A DNA stretch of 64,000 bases from Angiostrongylus vasorum (taxonomy: Eukaryota; Nematoda; Chromadorea; Rhabditida; Metastrongylidae): NCBI GenBank assembly GCA_018806985.1, contig JADANN010000302.1, positions 1,806,001 to 1,870,000 on the forward strand, given 5' to 3'. The notes beneath the pieces were generated by a model that was given only the letters and a program-made list of their open reading frames with translations, was not told the DNA's origin and did not search any database. The number at the start of each line of letters is the position of its first letter. The stretch's first letter is position 1. A program made the position numbers and the translations under genes. Of the stretch, positions 61,900 through 64,000 are shown in pieces.

Positions 61900-63080
61900 C
61901 ACGTATTATAGCAGATTGTTAGATTTACTCACCAACTACTAAACAGCTCGCATCATCGCACAAATGCCAAAAGATTAATTTATGATAATAACATTTTATA
62001 GCGATTCCCTTGCATTCTGTATCGCTGAAGACATGACCGAATATTCCGGCCGCTTCCTAACCTGTTCCAAAATTCTGTGCCTTTTTCTCATCCAGTTCAT
62101 TTAATTATCTCAGTTTTTCAATTAAGAAATCTAGAAAAACTTACGACATCACTATGAATGGAAAATCTCTGAGATTTGATTTTACTAGAACGCATCTTAA
62201 AAACACTACAGCAAAGTCCAACACCTGTAAAGCGAAATCATCACAGATTCTTTCATTTTTTTGTGAACTAAGATAGATACACCTTGAAAATCATGCAAAA
62301 CTACAGATAAATTAGTTCAAACTGCAGACCAATAACAACGCACACTACTTTCACAAGAAAAGGACCACAAACAAGTAGGCGATCCTAAACATTTTTATGC
62401 TATTGAAGAGAAGAGTCTGAAGAGACCATCTTAACTATATCTGATTAACCTCTTGAATCCTATGTTCTGCACGACCACTTTCCTGTTGTGCATACCAGGA
62501 ATAGTAGGTAAAGCCTAAATGTTCAAAAAAGTACACATCAAAGACGATCTGCTTTATTACTTATGTGAGCACAGTAATGGGTACAGGAAAAACCTGTTGA
62601 GATTTCCAGTTGTTCATTGCCCTATGATTTAGATAATTCGGTAATTAGGTGACCCATCTTAACATGTCGGGTAGTTCCCAGCATTTCTTGATTACGTTGC
62701 TTTGTTTTGTCATCGTCATATATAGAAAGCTCATATATGGCTTCGGCTGCAACTTATGGCTCTATTATCTTCTATCGATTGAGCGTGATTTCCGTTGAGA
62801 TAGCTCTGCATTGAAATTTACTACCTTTTTCAATTGGACGGCATTTGCTCAACCAACTGCTCGAAGGAAATGTAACAAGCGAAGGTAGGAGGTGGGTAGT
62901 ACAAGTCCTCAATTTTACCAACCAGAGAGAAGGAAACGTTGAGAATTCGGGAACGTACACCATCTTAGCGGTTGTGAATCTACTTGAGAACTTATGAGAA
63001 CTTAATTCGTTGTCGGTCGCAACTGTTCCATGGCCTCAGTCGATGTGGTGAATAGCACGTGTGCACACGGAAAGAGTAAT
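61900..63080. other. No gene found
   Basis: Single-copy DNA; short frames only. Confidence 0.45.
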
Positions 63081-63084
63081 CGAG

Positions 63085-63215
63085 TGAGGGATGGAGAACC
63101 CCCCCCATCCCAAAGCTCTGAGTTTTCCAAGTTTTGCTCATATCTCAACATCCTTGTGGTTGCATTTCACGTCCTCCCTTTCTATGAAAAAGAGTAGACA
63201 GCAAATAGTACAGCT
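63085..63215 (+). repeat. Family C-related fragment, decayed
   Basis: TTTTGCTCATATCTCAACAT and TGCATTTCACGTCCTCCC correspond to the downstream block of families at 13350 and 42410; the tRNA-like part is scrambled and includes a run of eight C. Confidence 0.45.
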
Positions 63216-63219
63216 CTTC

Positions 63220-64000
63220 AATCGGTCCTTTATCATCCTTACATGGAACGGTTTCTTCGATGGTGCTACCATCCCGGAACATTTCACGGCAGCGTTTCAA
63301 TGAAGTGGTCAGATGAGAATTAGAAGAGTATAGGAAAATAGATGTTAAACGCCATTTAACACATAACTTCCAAAATGCCTTGAATGTAATGCATTCAATG
63401 CAAAAATTATGGACCCTCTCAATTTTTAAAAAAAGCGTACCTTAGCTTATATTAAGCATTATTAATTAGAATAAGAACAGAACTCAATAGAATTAGTTAG
63501 AATAAAAAACATTTAGATTCTGCCGGTCTTTCCCTACAAAACAGAGGTTATTTTATCCTACCAAAATGAAATGTTGTCTTATTGGTCTCTGTCAGATATA
63601 TTTCTTTCACTTGTTACGTCAACGCTCATAGGTCACGGATGAAGGCAATTGAACAAGTGAGGTTTCGTACAGTTGAACCCATTTTAGTTCAAAACCAACT
63701 CTTTCCTTCAACCTGGGCGTGACCACTCAACATGTTTTTTTCCTAAAACAAGCCATAATCTTAACTTTTATTCAGCATTTATTCTTTTTTTTATAGCAAA
63801 GTACTATGTCAACTGCATTAGAACAAACTGTGTTCCCAAATTTATCCTTGGTATTTGCAAGGTGGAAATCTCCAGCTCCTCATGGATCCTGGTGATAGCG
63901 AAATCATTATCGGTTTTCGAGAAAGAAATTTCGAGTGTTATTTTAAAGCTACATTTCCAATAAAGCAGAGACTATGGTCGATGAGTTCCAAGGACTTAAG
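63220..64000. other. No gene found
   Basis: AT-rich DNA to the window end. An acceptor-like TTTTTTTATAG at about 63796 opens only a short frame. Confidence 0.4.

Overview
The window looks like nuclear DNA of a parasitic or free-living clade V nematode, most likely a strongylid (inference). The grounds are compact multi-exon genes with GT-AG introns, polypyrimidine-AG sites just before start codons that suit spliced-leader trans-splicing, a class I PI3-kinase whose kinase and C-terminal segments closely follow nematode AGE-1, and many degenerate RTE-type and Penelope-like retroelements plus short tRNA-like retroposons. No bacterial, organellar or viral gene set is present.

Layout. 1-16400 is mostly decayed repeats, starting with a broken Penelope-like element at 271-1140. 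It holds one well supported small minus-strand gene (11213-12535, membrane/coiled-coil protein with a poly(A) signal) and one likely terminal exon of another minus-strand membrane protein (4035-4189). 16408-39814 is the gene-rich core, all on the plus strand: an unrecognised 132-residue protein, then Mediator subunit MED8 340 bp downstream (a candidate operon), then a 23-exon p110 catalytic subunit (age-1 orthologue). 39815-53300 is again repeat country, with one doubtful two-exon peptide gene (43329-43550, minus). 53333-55580 is a six-exon adenylate kinase of the AK3/AK4 type with a poly(A) signal. 56000-64000 holds a large fold-back element, a broken RTE-type retrotransposon and a well preserved SINE with target-site duplications.

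Repeat families were defined here by comparing copies within the window. B: tRNA-derived SINE of about 280 bp, 8 copies. C: element with a tRNA-like core and a conserved flank, often in head-to-head pairs. D: about 380 bp with a short tandem (ATCAAGT) tail, 7 copies. A: about 600 bp, 4 copies. E and F: short segments carrying a shared GAAACGT core that accompany Penelope-like remnants. Nearly every long intron of the three big genes contains one or more of these.

Functionally, the p110 gene would produce PIP3 downstream of the insulin-like receptor DAF-2, MED8 belongs to the Mediator head module, and the adenylate kinase balances nucleotide pools. They are linked only by position. Two exon junctions in the p110 gene do not keep frame (33192/33270 and 29834/30298) and need transcript data.
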